From UBA5972 sp964567685 (GTDB taxonomy: Bacteria > Pseudomonadota > Alphaproteobacteria > Rhodobacterales > Rhodobacteraceae), in NCBI GenBank assembly GCA_964567685.1, contig CAZMNO010000012.1, forward strand, positions 13,892-77,891: DNA of 64,000 bases, read 5' to 3'. Positions 43,401-51,635 of this stretch are shown here, one piece after another. The position numbers were made by a program, and so were the translations under genes. The notes beneath the pieces were generated by a model. The model ran no database searches and had not been told where the DNA came from. It was given only the letters and a program-made list of their open reading frames with translations. Each line of letters opens with the position of its first letter. Position 1 is the stretch's first letter.

Positions 43401-43511
43401 ATGACTATGGAGCTGATTGCTCTGGTCGGTGTCGCGTCTGTAATGTTTTTTGCCCTTGGGCTGCATTACGATCTGGAAATCCTGGTGCGGGAAAAGATCC
43501 TCGCCGATTGA
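43401..43511 (+). CDS. Predicted 36-residue single-span membrane peptide
   Basis: An open frame that starts MTMELIALVGVASVMFFALG and ends HYDLEILVREKILAD. Residues 4-20 form one clear hydrophobic helix and the tail is amphipathic and charged, a typical small membrane protein. GAGG lies about nine bases before the ATG. A well-formed terminator follows 95 bases after the stop on the same strand, which supports a separate transcript. No homologue is known to me. A start two codons later is possible. Confidence 0.45.
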   Translation: MTMELIALVGVASVMFFALGLHYDLEILVREKILAD

Positions 43512-43605
43512 TTTTGCTCGACACTGGCCTGGCACGAAATCGCTTTTCGGCGCGGTCTTGGGGGCTGGACCGGAAAGAGATAAACCAAAATTGTGCTACG
43601 CTATG

Positions 43606-43637
43606 AACCCTTCCGAAAACTGCTCTTCGGGAGGGTT
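43606..43637 (+). terminator. Intrinsic terminator after the small membrane peptide
   Basis: AACCCTTCCGAA (43606-43617) pairs with TTCGGGAGGGTT (43626-43637), with one G-T pair, and CTTCTTTGTTG follows. The T-rich side is downstream on the plus strand, so it serves the plus-strand unit, though the tpiA transcript arriving from the other side could also stop here. Confidence 0.7.
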
Positions 43638-43670
43638 CTTCTTTGTTGTGAAAGGGTTACGAGTGTTTCT

Positions 43671-44420
43671 TCAGGCGGCACTCAGGCTGGCGATGATTTT
43701 GGTGAAATCCTGTGCCTTCAGCGACGCGCCACCGACCAGACCACCATCAACATTAGAAACACCGATGATGTCGTTCACATTGCCCGGGTTCATCGAGCCG
43801 CCATAAAGGATGCGCACCGAACGGCCCACACCATTGCCAAATCGGCGCTCAAGGCGCATGCGGATGAAATCATGCACTTCGCCGATATCTGCTAACGTCG
43901 GCACCCGTCCGGTCCCGATAGCCCAGATCGGCTCGTAGGCGACGACAAGATTTTCCCCGGTGGCTGCATCGGGGATCGATCCGGCCAATTGTCCGCCGAT
44001 GATATCCAGCGTGTTTGCCGCGACCCGCTCGTCTTCGCTTTCGCCAATGCAGATGATGGCCTTGAGCCCAGCCGCCCAAGCCGATTTCGCCTTGCGGCGA
44101 ACCAGATCGTCGCTTTCATGATAGGTTTCGCGCCGCTCTGAATGGCCGAGGATCACATATTCTGCCCCGGCATCGACCAGCATTTCGGCTGAAATGTCAC
44201 CGGTATGGGCGCCACTTGCGTTTTCATGGCAATCCTGCGCGCCGATGGTAACGCAATTCGTCTGGCAGGTTTTCGCCATCGAGCGGATCAGCGTGGCCGG
44301 TGGGCACAAAACCACCTCGGCAGCGGGATCAGGGTGATCTTCGGCCAGAATAGCAACCTCGCTCAGGGCTGAGCGCAATCCGTTCATCTTCCAGTTTCCG
44401 GCGGCGAGTTTTCGGCGCAT
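43671..44420 (-). CDS. tpiA: Triose-phosphate isomerase
   Basis: Interconverts dihydroxyacetone phosphate and glyceraldehyde 3-phosphate. The 249-residue TIM barrel has AAGNWKMNG with the catalytic lysine, the histidine in VILGHSERRETYHE, the catalytic glutamate in VVAYEPIWAIGTGR (followed by loop 6) and ILYGGSMNPGN at the phosphate site. AAGGAA precedes the ATG. It lies 9 bases after the tfoX-like gene and closes a three-gene operon. Confidence 0.97.
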   Translation of the reverse strand: MRRKLAAGNWKMNGLRSALSEVAILAEDHPDPAAEVVLCPPATLIRSMAKTCQTNCVTIGAQDCHENASGAHTGDISAEMLVDAGAEYVILGHSERRETYHESDDLVRRKAKSAWAAGLKAIICIGESEDERVAANTLDIIGGQLAGSIPDAATGENLVVAYEPIWAIGTGRVPTLADIGEVHDFIRMRLERRFGNGVGRSVRILYGGSMNPGNVNDIIGVSNVDGGLVGGASLKAQDFTKIIASLSAA

Positions 44421-44429
44421 GGCGTTCCT

Positions 44430-44756
44430 TTATGTCAATTGATCCAATGCTTTACGCGCCCATTTACAAGCCAGTTCGGGATCGTCCAGCGCCGCATCGG
44501 GCAAGGTCCAGTACCCCATGCTAGTGGTTTTCCCGTCTTTATTGAGCGAGCTAAATTGACGCGCCCCGGTTTCCGCCAGCTCTTGTGCAAAGGCGTCTTT
44601 GGCTTTCAGGAATATCTGTCCCTGGCTGTCTACCAGGGCAAAAATCTGGCCCGCGCAATATATCGTCAGCCCGCCCATCATCTTGCGTGACGAGAGAGCG
44701 CCAAGTGGGGCAAAAAGCTCGGTTGCAAAGGCGATATCGGCGTCTGAAACGCTCAT
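44430..44756 (-). CDS. TfoX/Sxy N-terminal domain protein
   Basis: A 108-residue protein consisting only of the TfoX N-terminal domain: FAPLGALSSRKMMGGLTIYCAGQIFALV and LKAKDAFAQELAETG are typical. In gammaproteobacteria full TfoX/Sxy controls competence; the stand-alone domain in alphaproteobacteria has no established role. It overlaps the upstream HesB-type gene by ATGA. Confidence 0.88.
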   Translation of the reverse strand: MSVSDADIAFATELFAPLGALSSRKMMGGLTIYCAGQIFALVDSQGQIFLKAKDAFAQELAETGARQFSSLNKDGKTTSMGYWTLPDAALDDPELACKWARKALDQLT

Positions 44757-45118
44757 TGGCCCTGGGTCAGGGCGTCATCAAACTTGATCGATTCACCGCA
44801 GCCGCAGGCCTCGGTGACATTGGGGTTCTTGAAATGAAAACCGGATTCAAGCAAGGACACCTGATAGTCAATCTCGGTGCCGAACAGAAACATCTGCGCC
44901 ATCGGTGCGATCATCACGCGGGCGTCGCCTTGTTCGACCACCTCATCATTTGGATCGACCTCGTCGACATATTCCATCGTATATTCCATACCCGCACAGC
45001 CGCCTTTCTTGACGCCAATGCGCAAACCCTTCTTGTCACCTTTGGCCATCAGGCCCGAGATTTGCCTGGCGGCGGCCTGGGTCAGGGTGACGGCCTGTTT
45101 TCCTGGAATCGCGAACAA
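44753..45118 (-). CDS. A-type Fe-S carrier (HesB/IscA/SufA family)
   Basis: A 121-residue iron-sulfur assembly protein. The three cluster cysteines are present: KGGCAGMEYTMEY and the C-terminal ACGCGESIKF. A-type carriers deliver [2Fe-2S] or [4Fe-4S] clusters to apoproteins. The genome neighbourhood gives no suf or isc operon here, but a SufT-like gene lies 1.6 kb downstream on the same strand, beyond a DUF418-like gene. It is first in an operon with tfoX-like and tpiA. Confidence 0.93.
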   Translation of the reverse strand: MFAIPGKQAVTLTQAAARQISGLMAKGDKKGLRIGVKKGGCAGMEYTMEYVDEVDPNDEVVEQGDARVMIAPMAQMFLFGTEIDYQVSLLESGFHFKNPNVTEACGCGESIKFDDALTQGQ

Positions 45119-45201
45119 CTCACTCTCCTAGAGATCAAAAACTTGTTTCCAGCCCGCAATGTAATACGTGTTTGATGCGCAAACAAGTTCAAGGAGTGGC
45201 A

Positions 45202-46236
45202 ATGGCTGCGACCCGTAACCGGTTGGAAGGTCTGGATCTGGCACGGTTCGTCGCTTTTGCCGGAATGGTGCTGGTCAATTTTCGCGTCGTGTCGGTTGCC
45301 GGGGTCAGCGAGGGCGCGTTTGTCAGCTTTCTGGAAGGCAAGGCGGCGGCCCTGTTTGTTGTGCTGGCAGGCGTCGGGTTGGGGCTGGCAGCAAGGCGCA
45401 ATCGTCTGAGTATCAACGTGACGATGCGGCGGGCGGTGTTTCTGGCCATCATCGGGTTGCTAAACATGTTGATCTTTCCAGCCGATATCATCCACTACTA
45501 CGCCGTCTATTTCGCGCTTGGCATCTGGTTTGTCGGCTGGGACAGCCGCTATCTGGCGGGGCTGATGGCCTTTGTTGTTGCCCTGTCACTGATCATGCTC
45601 GCAGCGTTTGACTACAATGCCGGGTGGGACTGGGTAGCTTTGGAATACTTGGATTTTTGGAGTGTTGGGGGTTTTATCCGCAACCTTTTTTACAATGGCT
45701 GGCATCCGGTTTTTCCCTGGATTACCTTTCTTTTCTTTGGGTTTATTCTGGCGCGACGTGATCTTGGCAACCCGCGCACTGCCCTGTCGCTGGTAATTTT
45801 CGGGGCGATGGTAATGCTTGTTGCAGCGATTTTATCAAACTGGCTGACCCGTGATTTTGCCAAAGGCAACGAAGATCTGGTGGCTTTGTTTGGTACATCT
45901 CCGGTGCCACCGGTGCCGCTTTATCTGTTAATCGGTTGCGGGGGGGCGATGGTTGGAATTGGCGTCAGTGTTCTGTTGATGAATGCCGACAGGTTGAGTG
46001 CCCTTCTCAGACCATTTTCATTGGCCGGAAGGATGAGTTTGACACTCTATTTCGCGCATATCCTGATCGGCATGTTCATCATCGATGCCCTTGGTCTTAT
46101 TGGCGGCATGAGTGAAAATCAGGCGCTGATAGCCTCGGGTCTGTTCATGATGGCCTCGCTGGTATTTGCCAACCTGTGGCTGCGGTTTGTCAAACGCGGA
46201 CCGCTGGAGGAGCTGATGCGGCTTGTGGCCGGTTAG
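45202..46236 (+). CDS. DUF418-like multi-span membrane protein
   Basis: A 344-residue inner-membrane protein with about nine to ten helices. The N-terminus RNRLEGLDLARFVAFAGMVLVNF and the late GRMSLTLYFAHILIGMF resemble DUF418/DUF1624 (acyltransferase-like) proteins. The activity is unknown. An AAGGAG ribosome site selects the ATG at 45202; the open frame starts 30 bases earlier. A strong terminator follows. Confidence 0.75.
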   Translation: MAATRNRLEGLDLARFVAFAGMVLVNFRVVSVAGVSEGAFVSFLEGKAAALFVVLAGVGLGLAARRNRLSINVTMRRAVFLAIIGLLNMLIFPADIIHYYAVYFALGIWFVGWDSRYLAGLMAFVVALSLIMLAAFDYNAGWDWVALEYLDFWSVGGFIRNLFYNGWHPVFPWITFLFFGFILARRDLGNPRTALSLVIFGAMVMLVAAILSNWLTRDFAKGNEDLVALFGTSPVPPVPLYLLIGCGGAMVGIGVSVLLMNADRLSALLRPFSLAGRMSLTLYFAHILIGMFIIDALGLIGGMSENQALIASGLFMMASLVFANLWLRFVKRGPLEELMRLVAG

Positions 46237-46270
46237 GGATATTTGCGTCTGAGTATGAGCCACAAAACAA

Positions 46271-46295
46271 AAGCGCCGCAGAAATGGCGGCGCTT
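46271..46295 (+). terminator. Intrinsic terminator after the DUF418-like gene
   Basis: AAGCGCCGC (46271-46279) and GCGGCGCTT (46287-46295) form a 9-bp stem with a 7-base loop, followed by GTTGTTTGTTTATG. Flanking A- and T-rich sides extend the pairing, so it may also serve the convergent SufT-like gene. Confidence 0.8.
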
Positions 46296-46321
46296 GTTGT
46301 TTGTTTATGGGGTTGGTGGGA

Positions 46322-46684
46322 CTACATAAATCCAAGTTCCAGCCGCGCCTCGTCAGACATCATGTCCATGCCCCATTGCGGCTCCCAGACCAGTTCGACA
46401 TTTGCGGTGAACACACCCGGCACGCCGAGCACCGCCTCAGCCACCCATCCCGGCATTTCACCAGCGACCGGGCAACCGGGGGCGGTCAGCGACATGTCGA
46501 TCTCAACCCGTCCTTCTTCGTCGATCTCTATCGTGTAAATCAGGCCAAGATCGTAGATATTCACCGGGATCTCGGGGTCGTGCACGGTCCGGCAGGCGGC
46601 GACGACTTCGTCATAAAGCGGGTGATCCGTTGAAGAGGGCCGGATCAGGGGGGTCCCCTCAAGCTGTTCGGTTGAAACGTCCAT
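46322..46684 (-). CDS. SufT-like (MIP18/DUF59) Fe-S assembly protein
   Basis: A 120-residue MIP18-family protein. Family marks are AACRTVHDPEIPVNIYDLGLIY, a DMSLTAPGCPVAGEMPGWV segment with the reactive cysteine, and VELVWEPQWGMDMMSDEARLELG. SufT and relatives help mature Fe-S proteins. The start at 46684 (MDVSTEQLEG) gives the usual length; the frame upstream is unlike the family. It is divergent from tgt. Confidence 0.9.
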   Translation of the reverse strand: MDVSTEQLEGTPLIRPSSTDHPLYDEVVAACRTVHDPEIPVNIYDLGLIYTIEIDEEGRVEIDMSLTAPGCPVAGEMPGWVAEAVLGVPGVFTANVELVWEPQWGMDMMSDEARLELGFM

Positions 46685-46836
46685 TGCTGCACCAAATTTT
46701 ATTCCTGACAAAACATATAGGGAATAGCGTTTAAAAGGTCCAGAGGGTGCAAAGCCTGCGGCAAGATGCGCTGGCTTTATTGGCATTCGCCTGATTTGCG
46801 GTCATAAGGCGCAAAACACGGTTGATCACAGGTATC

Positions 46837-47970
46837 ATGGCAAAGTCCTTTTCATTTCAGATAAACGCAACCGACGGCAAGGCCCGGACCGGCGTTGTCA
46901 AAACGGCGCGCGGTGATATCCGCACACCGGCTTTCATGCCCGTTGGCACGGCTGCCACGGTCAAAGCGATGATGCCGGAAAGCGTGCGCGAAACCGGCGC
47001 CGATATTCTGCTTGGCAACACCTACCATCTGATGCTGCGCCCGGGGGCCGAGCGGGTGGCACGGCTTGGCGGGTTGCACAGGTTCATGAACTGGGATCGC
47101 CCGATCCTGACCGACAGCGGCGGTTTTCAGGTGATGAGCCTGAATGAGCTGCGCAAGCTTGATGAAAACGGGGTGACGTTCAAAAGCCATATCGACGGTT
47201 CGGTGCACCACCTGACCCCGGAAAGATCAATGAAAATACAGGCCTTGCTGGGGTCGGACATTGTCATGTGTTTTGATGAATGCACGCCTTTTCCGGCCAC
47301 CGAAAAGCAGGCAGCGCAATCGATGCGCCTGTCCATGCGCTGGGCGGCGCGTTCCAAAGAGGCGTTTGGCGAGCGTCCTGATCATGCACTGTTTGGTATT
47401 CAGCAAGGATCAGTTTTCCCTGATCTGCGCGAAGAAAGTGCAGAGGCGCTCAGGAACATTGATTTTGATGGCTATGCCATCGGCGGTCTGGCGGTTGGCG
47501 AGGGGCAGGCGGCGATGTTTGATGTGCTTGACTATGCACCAGGGCAGCTTCCCGGTAACAAGCCGCGCTATCTGATGGGGGTTGGCAAGCCAGACGATAT
47601 TGTCGGTGCGGTGGCCCGTGGCGTTGACATGTTTGACTGCGTTCTGCCCTCACGTTCCGGGCGCACGGGGCAGGCGCTGACGCGGCGCGGGGCGGTCAAT
47701 ATCAAGAACGCCCGCCATGCCGATGATGCGCGTCCGCTTGATCCCGATTGCAACTGCCCGACCTGTTGCAACTATTCGCGCGCCTATCTGCACCATGTGT
47801 TTCGCGCCAAGGAAATCATCAGCTCGATGCTGCTGACCTGGCACAATATCCACTACTATCAGGAATTGATGGCCGGATTGCGCGCCGCCATCCGTGACCA
47901 GCGTCTTGCGGATTTTACCGCTGAATTTGATGATCAGCGAAGTCAGGGTGACCTGTCTCAACCTGATTAA
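46837..47970 (+). CDS. tgt: tRNA-guanine(34) transglycosylase
   Basis: Exchanges guanine 34 for preQ1 in tRNAs with GUN anticodons, the step before QueA. The 377-residue TIM barrel has the substrate motif ILTDSGGFQVMSL with the catalytic aspartate near residue 92, GGLAVGEGQ, the second aspartate in GVDMFDCVLPSR, and a zinc site CNCPTCC near the C-terminus. The ATG at 46837 follows CAGG. queA is 9 kb upstream, so the two queuosine genes are near but not in one operon. tRNA-Asp at the window end is a natural substrate. Confidence 0.97.
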   Translation: MAKSFSFQINATDGKARTGVVKTARGDIRTPAFMPVGTAATVKAMMPESVRETGADILLGNTYHLMLRPGAERVARLGGLHRFMNWDRPILTDSGGFQVMSLNELRKLDENGVTFKSHIDGSVHHLTPERSMKIQALLGSDIVMCFDECTPFPATEKQAAQSMRLSMRWAARSKEAFGERPDHALFGIQQGSVFPDLREESAEALRNIDFDGYAIGGLAVGEGQAAMFDVLDYAPGQLPGNKPRYLMGVGKPDDIVGAVARGVDMFDCVLPSRSGRTGQALTRRGAVNIKNARHADDARPLDPDCNCPTCCNYSRAYLHHVFRAKEIISSMLLTWHNIHYYQELMAGLRAAIRDQRLADFTAEFDDQRSQGDLSQPD

Positions 47971-48213
47971 ACACGTTCGCAAAGGAAAAACGGTTTACAA
48001 TTTCTCAAAATACTCTGTTTTGTCCACATCTTTTCGCCGGCAGACGCCTTGCCCAAAGCCCGTCAGGCAGGCAAAATGCGCCAAATGAGTCGGTTGTGGG
48101 TTCTTGACAGAATGTCACAGGCTTCCCACCTGATAATACCGAACAAACAGAAGAAGGCCGGGTGTCGCCGGATGAACCGGGATCAGCGCCTTCTGGCTAA
48201 CTAAGGAAGCATA

Positions 48214-50625
48214 ATGAGCACTTTGAGCAGCCTCTCCTATCCTGTCCTCCCTTTGCGCGAAATCGTGGTTTTTCCGCATATGATCGTTCCGCTTTTTGTC
48301 GGACGCGAAAAATCAGTGCGGGCTCTGGAAGAAGTGATGGGGGGTGATAAGGAAATCCTGCTGTCCTCACAGATCGACCCCAGCGTCGACGACCCGACAA
48401 CCGATGGCATCTACGATGTCGGCGTGCTGGCCAATGTGCTGCAACTCCTGAAACTGCCCGATGGCACGGTCAAGGTGCTGGTCGAGGGGCGCACGCGGGT
48501 TAAGATCACCGAATATGTAGAAAACGACGAGTTTTTCGAAGCCCATGCCGAACCGATGGAAGAGGTTTATGGCGATCCGGTCTCGGTCAAGGCGCTGAGC
48601 CGCTCGGTCTCTAAGGAATTTGAACGCTACGCCAAGCTGAACAAGAATGTCCCCGAAGAGGCGCTGAGTGCGGTTGCTGAAAGCGAAGAAGGTGCCGCCA
48701 AGCTTGCGGATACGGTTGCCGGGCATCTGAGTGTTGAGGTTGAAGACAAGCAGAAGCTTTTGGAAACGCTTGACGTTTCTGAACGGCTCGAGCGGATTTT
48801 CGGTATGATGCAGGGCGAGATGTCGGTGCTGAAGGTCGAGAAAAAGATCAAGTCACGCGTCAAGACCCAGATGGAGCGCACCCAGCGCGAATATTATCTG
48901 AATGAGCAGATGAAAGCCATTCAGAAAGAGTTGGGTGACGGCGGCGACGGACAGGACGAAGTCAAGGAATACGAAGAAAAGATCGCTGCGACCAAGCTGA
49001 GCAAAGAGGCCAGGGAAAAGGCTGAAGGTGAACTTAAAAAGCTGAAATCCATGTCGCCGATGTCAGCCGAAAGCACGGTTGTGCGCAATTATCTCGACTG
49101 GATGCTGTCTGTGCCCTGGGGCAAGAAAACCCGGGTCAAGAAGGACCTGAACAAGGCCCAGGAAGTGCTTGATAACGATCACTACGGTCTGGAAAAGGTC
49201 AAAGAGCGGATCGTTGAATACCTGGCGGTGCAGCAGCGCTCGGCCAAGCTGAAGGGTCCGATCCTGTGTCTTGTTGGCCCACCGGGTGTGGGCAAAACCT
49301 CGCTGGGGAAATCGGTTGCGCGGGCAACCGGGCGTGAATTTATCCGCATAAGCCTTGGTGGAGTGCGCGACGAAAGCGAAATTCGCGGTCACCGGCGCAC
49401 TTATATCGGCTCGATGCCCGGCAAGATCATCCAGTCGATGAAACGGGCGAAAACCGTTAACCCACTGATCTTGCTCGATGAAATTGACAAAATGGGCCAG
49501 GATTTCCGCGGCGATCCGGCCAGCGCGATGTTGGAAGTGCTTGATCCGGAACAAAACTCTACCTTTACGGACCATTATCTTGAAGTCGAGTATGATCTCT
49601 CCAACGTGATGTTCCTGACGACGGCGAACAGCTACAATATGCCCGGCCCGCTTCTGGACCGGATGGAGATCATCACGCTTGCCGGTTACACCGAAGACGA
49701 AAAGCGCGAAATTGCCAAACAGTACCTGACGCCCAAGCAAACCAAGGGCCACGGGCTGAAAAAGGGTGAGTTCCGCTTGGAAGACGCGGCGCTGACCGAG
49801 ATTATTCGCACCTATACACGCGAAGCAGGGGTCAGAAACCTTGAGCGCGAGATTGCCAAGCTTTGCCGTAAAGCTGTGACGCGCATCGTGCGCAGCGTGG
49901 AAAAAGAAGTGGTGATCACGCCGGAGAACCTTGAGGAATATCTGGGTGTGCGGCGCTTCAAATACGGGCTTGCCGAAGAGGAAAACGCCATCGGTGTTGT
50001 CACCGGTCTTGCCTGGACATCGGTTGGCGGTGATCTTCTGTCAATCGAGGCGCTGAAACTGCCCGGCAAGGGGCGGATGAAGACCACGGGCAAGCTCGGC
50101 GACGTGATGAAGGAAAGCATCGAGGCCGCATCCTCCTATGTGCGCTCAATCTCGACCGATATCGGCATCAAGCCGCCGGAATTTGAAAAGATCGATATTC
50201 ACGTGCACGTCCCCGAAGGGGCCACGCCAAAAGACGGGCCAAGTGCCGGGGTGGCGATGGTGACATCGATCGTTTCGGTGCTGACCGGTGTTGCCGTCAA
50301 GAAAGACGTCGCCATGACCGGCGAAGTGACGCTGCGGGGCAATGTTCTGCCCATCGGCGGGCTGAAGGAAAAACTGCTGGCGGCCCTTCGTGGTGGTATC
50401 ACCACGGTTCTGATCCCGCAGGATAACGAAAAGGATCTCGCGGAAATTCCGGACAATGTGAAGGAAGGTCTGAAGATCATTCCGGTCTCCAACGTGCAGA
50501 AGGTTCTGGAACTCGCTCTGGTCGATGAACTCAAGCCGATCGAATGGGACGAAGCCGCCGAGGAAGCCGCTGCTGCCGCTTTGGCCAAAGGCAAGTCTTC
50601 CGAGGTGCCGACGATCGCTCACTGA
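48214..50625 (+). CDS. lon: ATP-dependent protease Lon
   Basis: Degrades damaged and regulatory proteins in the cytoplasm. The 803-residue protein has the Lon substrate-binding domain (YPVLPLREIVVFPHMIVPLFVG), a coiled linker, the AAA+ module with Walker A GPPGVGKTSLGKS near residue 354 and LILLDEIDKM, and the proteolytic domain with the serine in KDGPSAGVAM (about 676) and lysine in GGLKEKLLAAL (about 719). AAGGAAG precedes the ATG. The 243 bases upstream have CTTGAC (48103-48108) but no convincing heat-shock -10, so regulation is unclear. A strong terminator follows. Confidence 0.97.
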   Translation: MSTLSSLSYPVLPLREIVVFPHMIVPLFVGREKSVRALEEVMGGDKEILLSSQIDPSVDDPTTDGIYDVGVLANVLQLLKLPDGTVKVLVEGRTRVKITEYVENDEFFEAHAEPMEEVYGDPVSVKALSRSVSKEFERYAKLNKNVPEEALSAVAESEEGAAKLADTVAGHLSVEVEDKQKLLETLDVSERLERIFGMMQGEMSVLKVEKKIKSRVKTQMERTQREYYLNEQMKAIQKELGDGGDGQDEVKEYEEKIAATKLSKEAREKAEGELKKLKSMSPMSAESTVVRNYLDWMLSVPWGKKTRVKKDLNKAQEVLDNDHYGLEKVKERIVEYLAVQQRSAKLKGPILCLVGPPGVGKTSLGKSVARATGREFIRISLGGVRDESEIRGHRRTYIGSMPGKIIQSMKRAKTVNPLILLDEIDKMGQDFRGDPASAMLEVLDPEQNSTFTDHYLEVEYDLSNVMFLTTANSYNMPGPLLDRMEIITLAGYTEDEKREIAKQYLTPKQTKGHGLKKGEFRLEDAALTEIIRTYTREAGVRNLEREIAKLCRKAVTRIVRSVEKEVVITPENLEEYLGVRRFKYGLAEEENAIGVVTGLAWTSVGGDLLSIEALKLPGKGRMKTTGKLGDVMKESIEAASSYVRSISTDIGIKPPEFEKIDIHVHVPEGATPKDGPSAGVAMVTSIVSVLTGVAVKKDVAMTGEVTLRGNVLPIGGLKEKLLAALRGGITTVLIPQDNEKDLAEIPDNVKEGLKIIPVSNVQKVLELALVDELKPIEWDEAAEEAAAAALAKGKSSEVPTIAH

Positions 50626-50651
50626 GGGTGAGAAGTTTTGTGATCACAATC

Positions 50652-50679
50652 GCCGCGGGGCAGCCCCGCGGCTTTTTTA
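50652..50679 (+). terminator. Intrinsic terminator of lon
   Basis: A perfect 9-bp stem GCCGCGGGG/CCCCGCGGC with a 3-base loop is followed by six T. This is the clearest terminator in the window. Confidence 0.92.
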
Positions 50680-50692
50680 TTGAGAAACACCA

Positions 50693-51268
50693 ATGCCTTA
50701 TCCGGAGTTGTTCGTGTTACGCCACGGCCAGACTGAGTGGAACAAGCAAGGCCGGCATCAGGGTCGACTTGATTCACCGCTGACCGAGCTGGGGCAACAG
50801 CAGGCCCGGCGTCAGCGCGAAATCCTGCGTCCCTTTATTGTGAGTGCCAATGTTCAATCGGCTTTTGTCAGCCCTCAGGGTCGGGCGCTGGAAACAGCGG
50901 AGATCGCGTTGAAGAAAAGCGGCCTTTCAGCAATTTCCGATGAGCGTCTGTGCGAGATCGGCTTTGGCCTGTGGGAAGGCAAGACCAAGAGCGAAATCGA
51001 GGCTGGCTGGCCGCATATCAACCTGCGCGACGAGTTCCTGTGGCATTTTCAGGCCCCTGATGGCGAGAGTTTCGATCAGATATCGTCGCGTGTCGGCGAT
51101 TTTCTGAAGGGTTTATCCGAACCCGCTATCCTTATCGCACATGGCATCACATCGCGGATATTGCGTGGGCTTTGGCTTGGCCGTGATTTGGATGGGATGC
51201 GCGAAATAGGAGGCGGTCAGGGCTGTGTTTGTCACCTGAGGGACGGTGGGCAATTCCTGCTCAGGTAA
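50693..51268 (+). CDS. Histidine phosphatase (phosphoglycerate mutase-like)
   Basis: A 191-residue enzyme of the branch 1 histidine phosphatase family. It has the phosphohistidine motif VLRHGQTEWNKQGRHQGRLD, SPQGRALETAEIAL with an arginine, the glutamate in LCEIGFGLWEGKTKSEIEAG and the second histidine in ILIAHGITSRILRGL. Such enzymes dephosphorylate varied metabolites or act as mutases; the sequence does not fix the substrate. It begins 14 bases after the lon terminator T-run and ends 53 bases before tRNA-Val. Confidence 0.9.
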   Translation: MPYPELFVLRHGQTEWNKQGRHQGRLDSPLTELGQQQARRQREILRPFIVSANVQSAFVSPQGRALETAEIALKKSGLSAISDERLCEIGFGLWEGKTKSEIEAGWPHINLRDEFLWHFQAPDGESFDQISSRVGDFLKGLSEPAILIAHGITSRILRGLWLGRDLDGMREIGGGQGCVCHLRDGGQFLLR

Positions 51269-51282
51269 GTGAATTTCCCCCC

Positions 51283-51311
51283 TTGCGATACAATCCGCCT
51301 TTTGGCATAAG
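51283..51311 (+). promoter_or_regulatory. Candidate promoter of tRNA-Val
   Basis: TTGCGA (51283-51288) and CATAAG (51306-51311) are 17 bases apart and end 10 bases before the tRNA. Matches are moderate. Confidence 0.4.
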
Positions 51312-51321
51312 CTGCGGCACC

Positions 51322-51397
<76 letters not shown>

Positions 51398-51476
51398 TCC
51401 TACCTCATTGATTTCAAAGAAATCCCTGTTTATCAGGAAGTTGCACCGCCTCCACTAGTACACAAAGGCGGTACAC

Positions 51477-51635
51477 ATGAGATTTGCTATGCCCAGCCCA
51501 GTTTTAATCGGAACAATCTACTACCTACGTCTGAGGGTGCCAAAGAACGTGGCGGAATCAGCTAAAGGGACAATGATTTCTGTGCCTATTGGAGGCAGAA
51601 CTGTGACGACTAGGGTTGGGGACGTGGTTAGCTTG
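51477..51635 (+). pseudogene. 5' remnant of a tyrosine-recombinase (phage integrase) gene
   Basis: The first about 50 codons read MRFAMPSPV, IYYLRLRVPKNVAESAKG and TTRVGDVVSLS. This is the recognisable N-terminus of Rhodobacterales tyrosine integrases (Y-x-L-R-x-R-V-P, then an SLRT-like strand). After about 51,635 the frame no longer resembles an integrase and runs antisense through the sulfotransferase. The catalytic domain is missing. It lies 80 bases downstream of tRNA-Val in the same direction, the classical tRNA-int arrangement of an integrated element. It thus looks like a scar left after deletion. Confidence 0.6.

Noticed and set aside
48103..48130. Possible heat-shock promoter of lon (CTTGAC)
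   Set aside because: No acceptable -10 at the right distance on either the sigma-32 or sigma-70 model.
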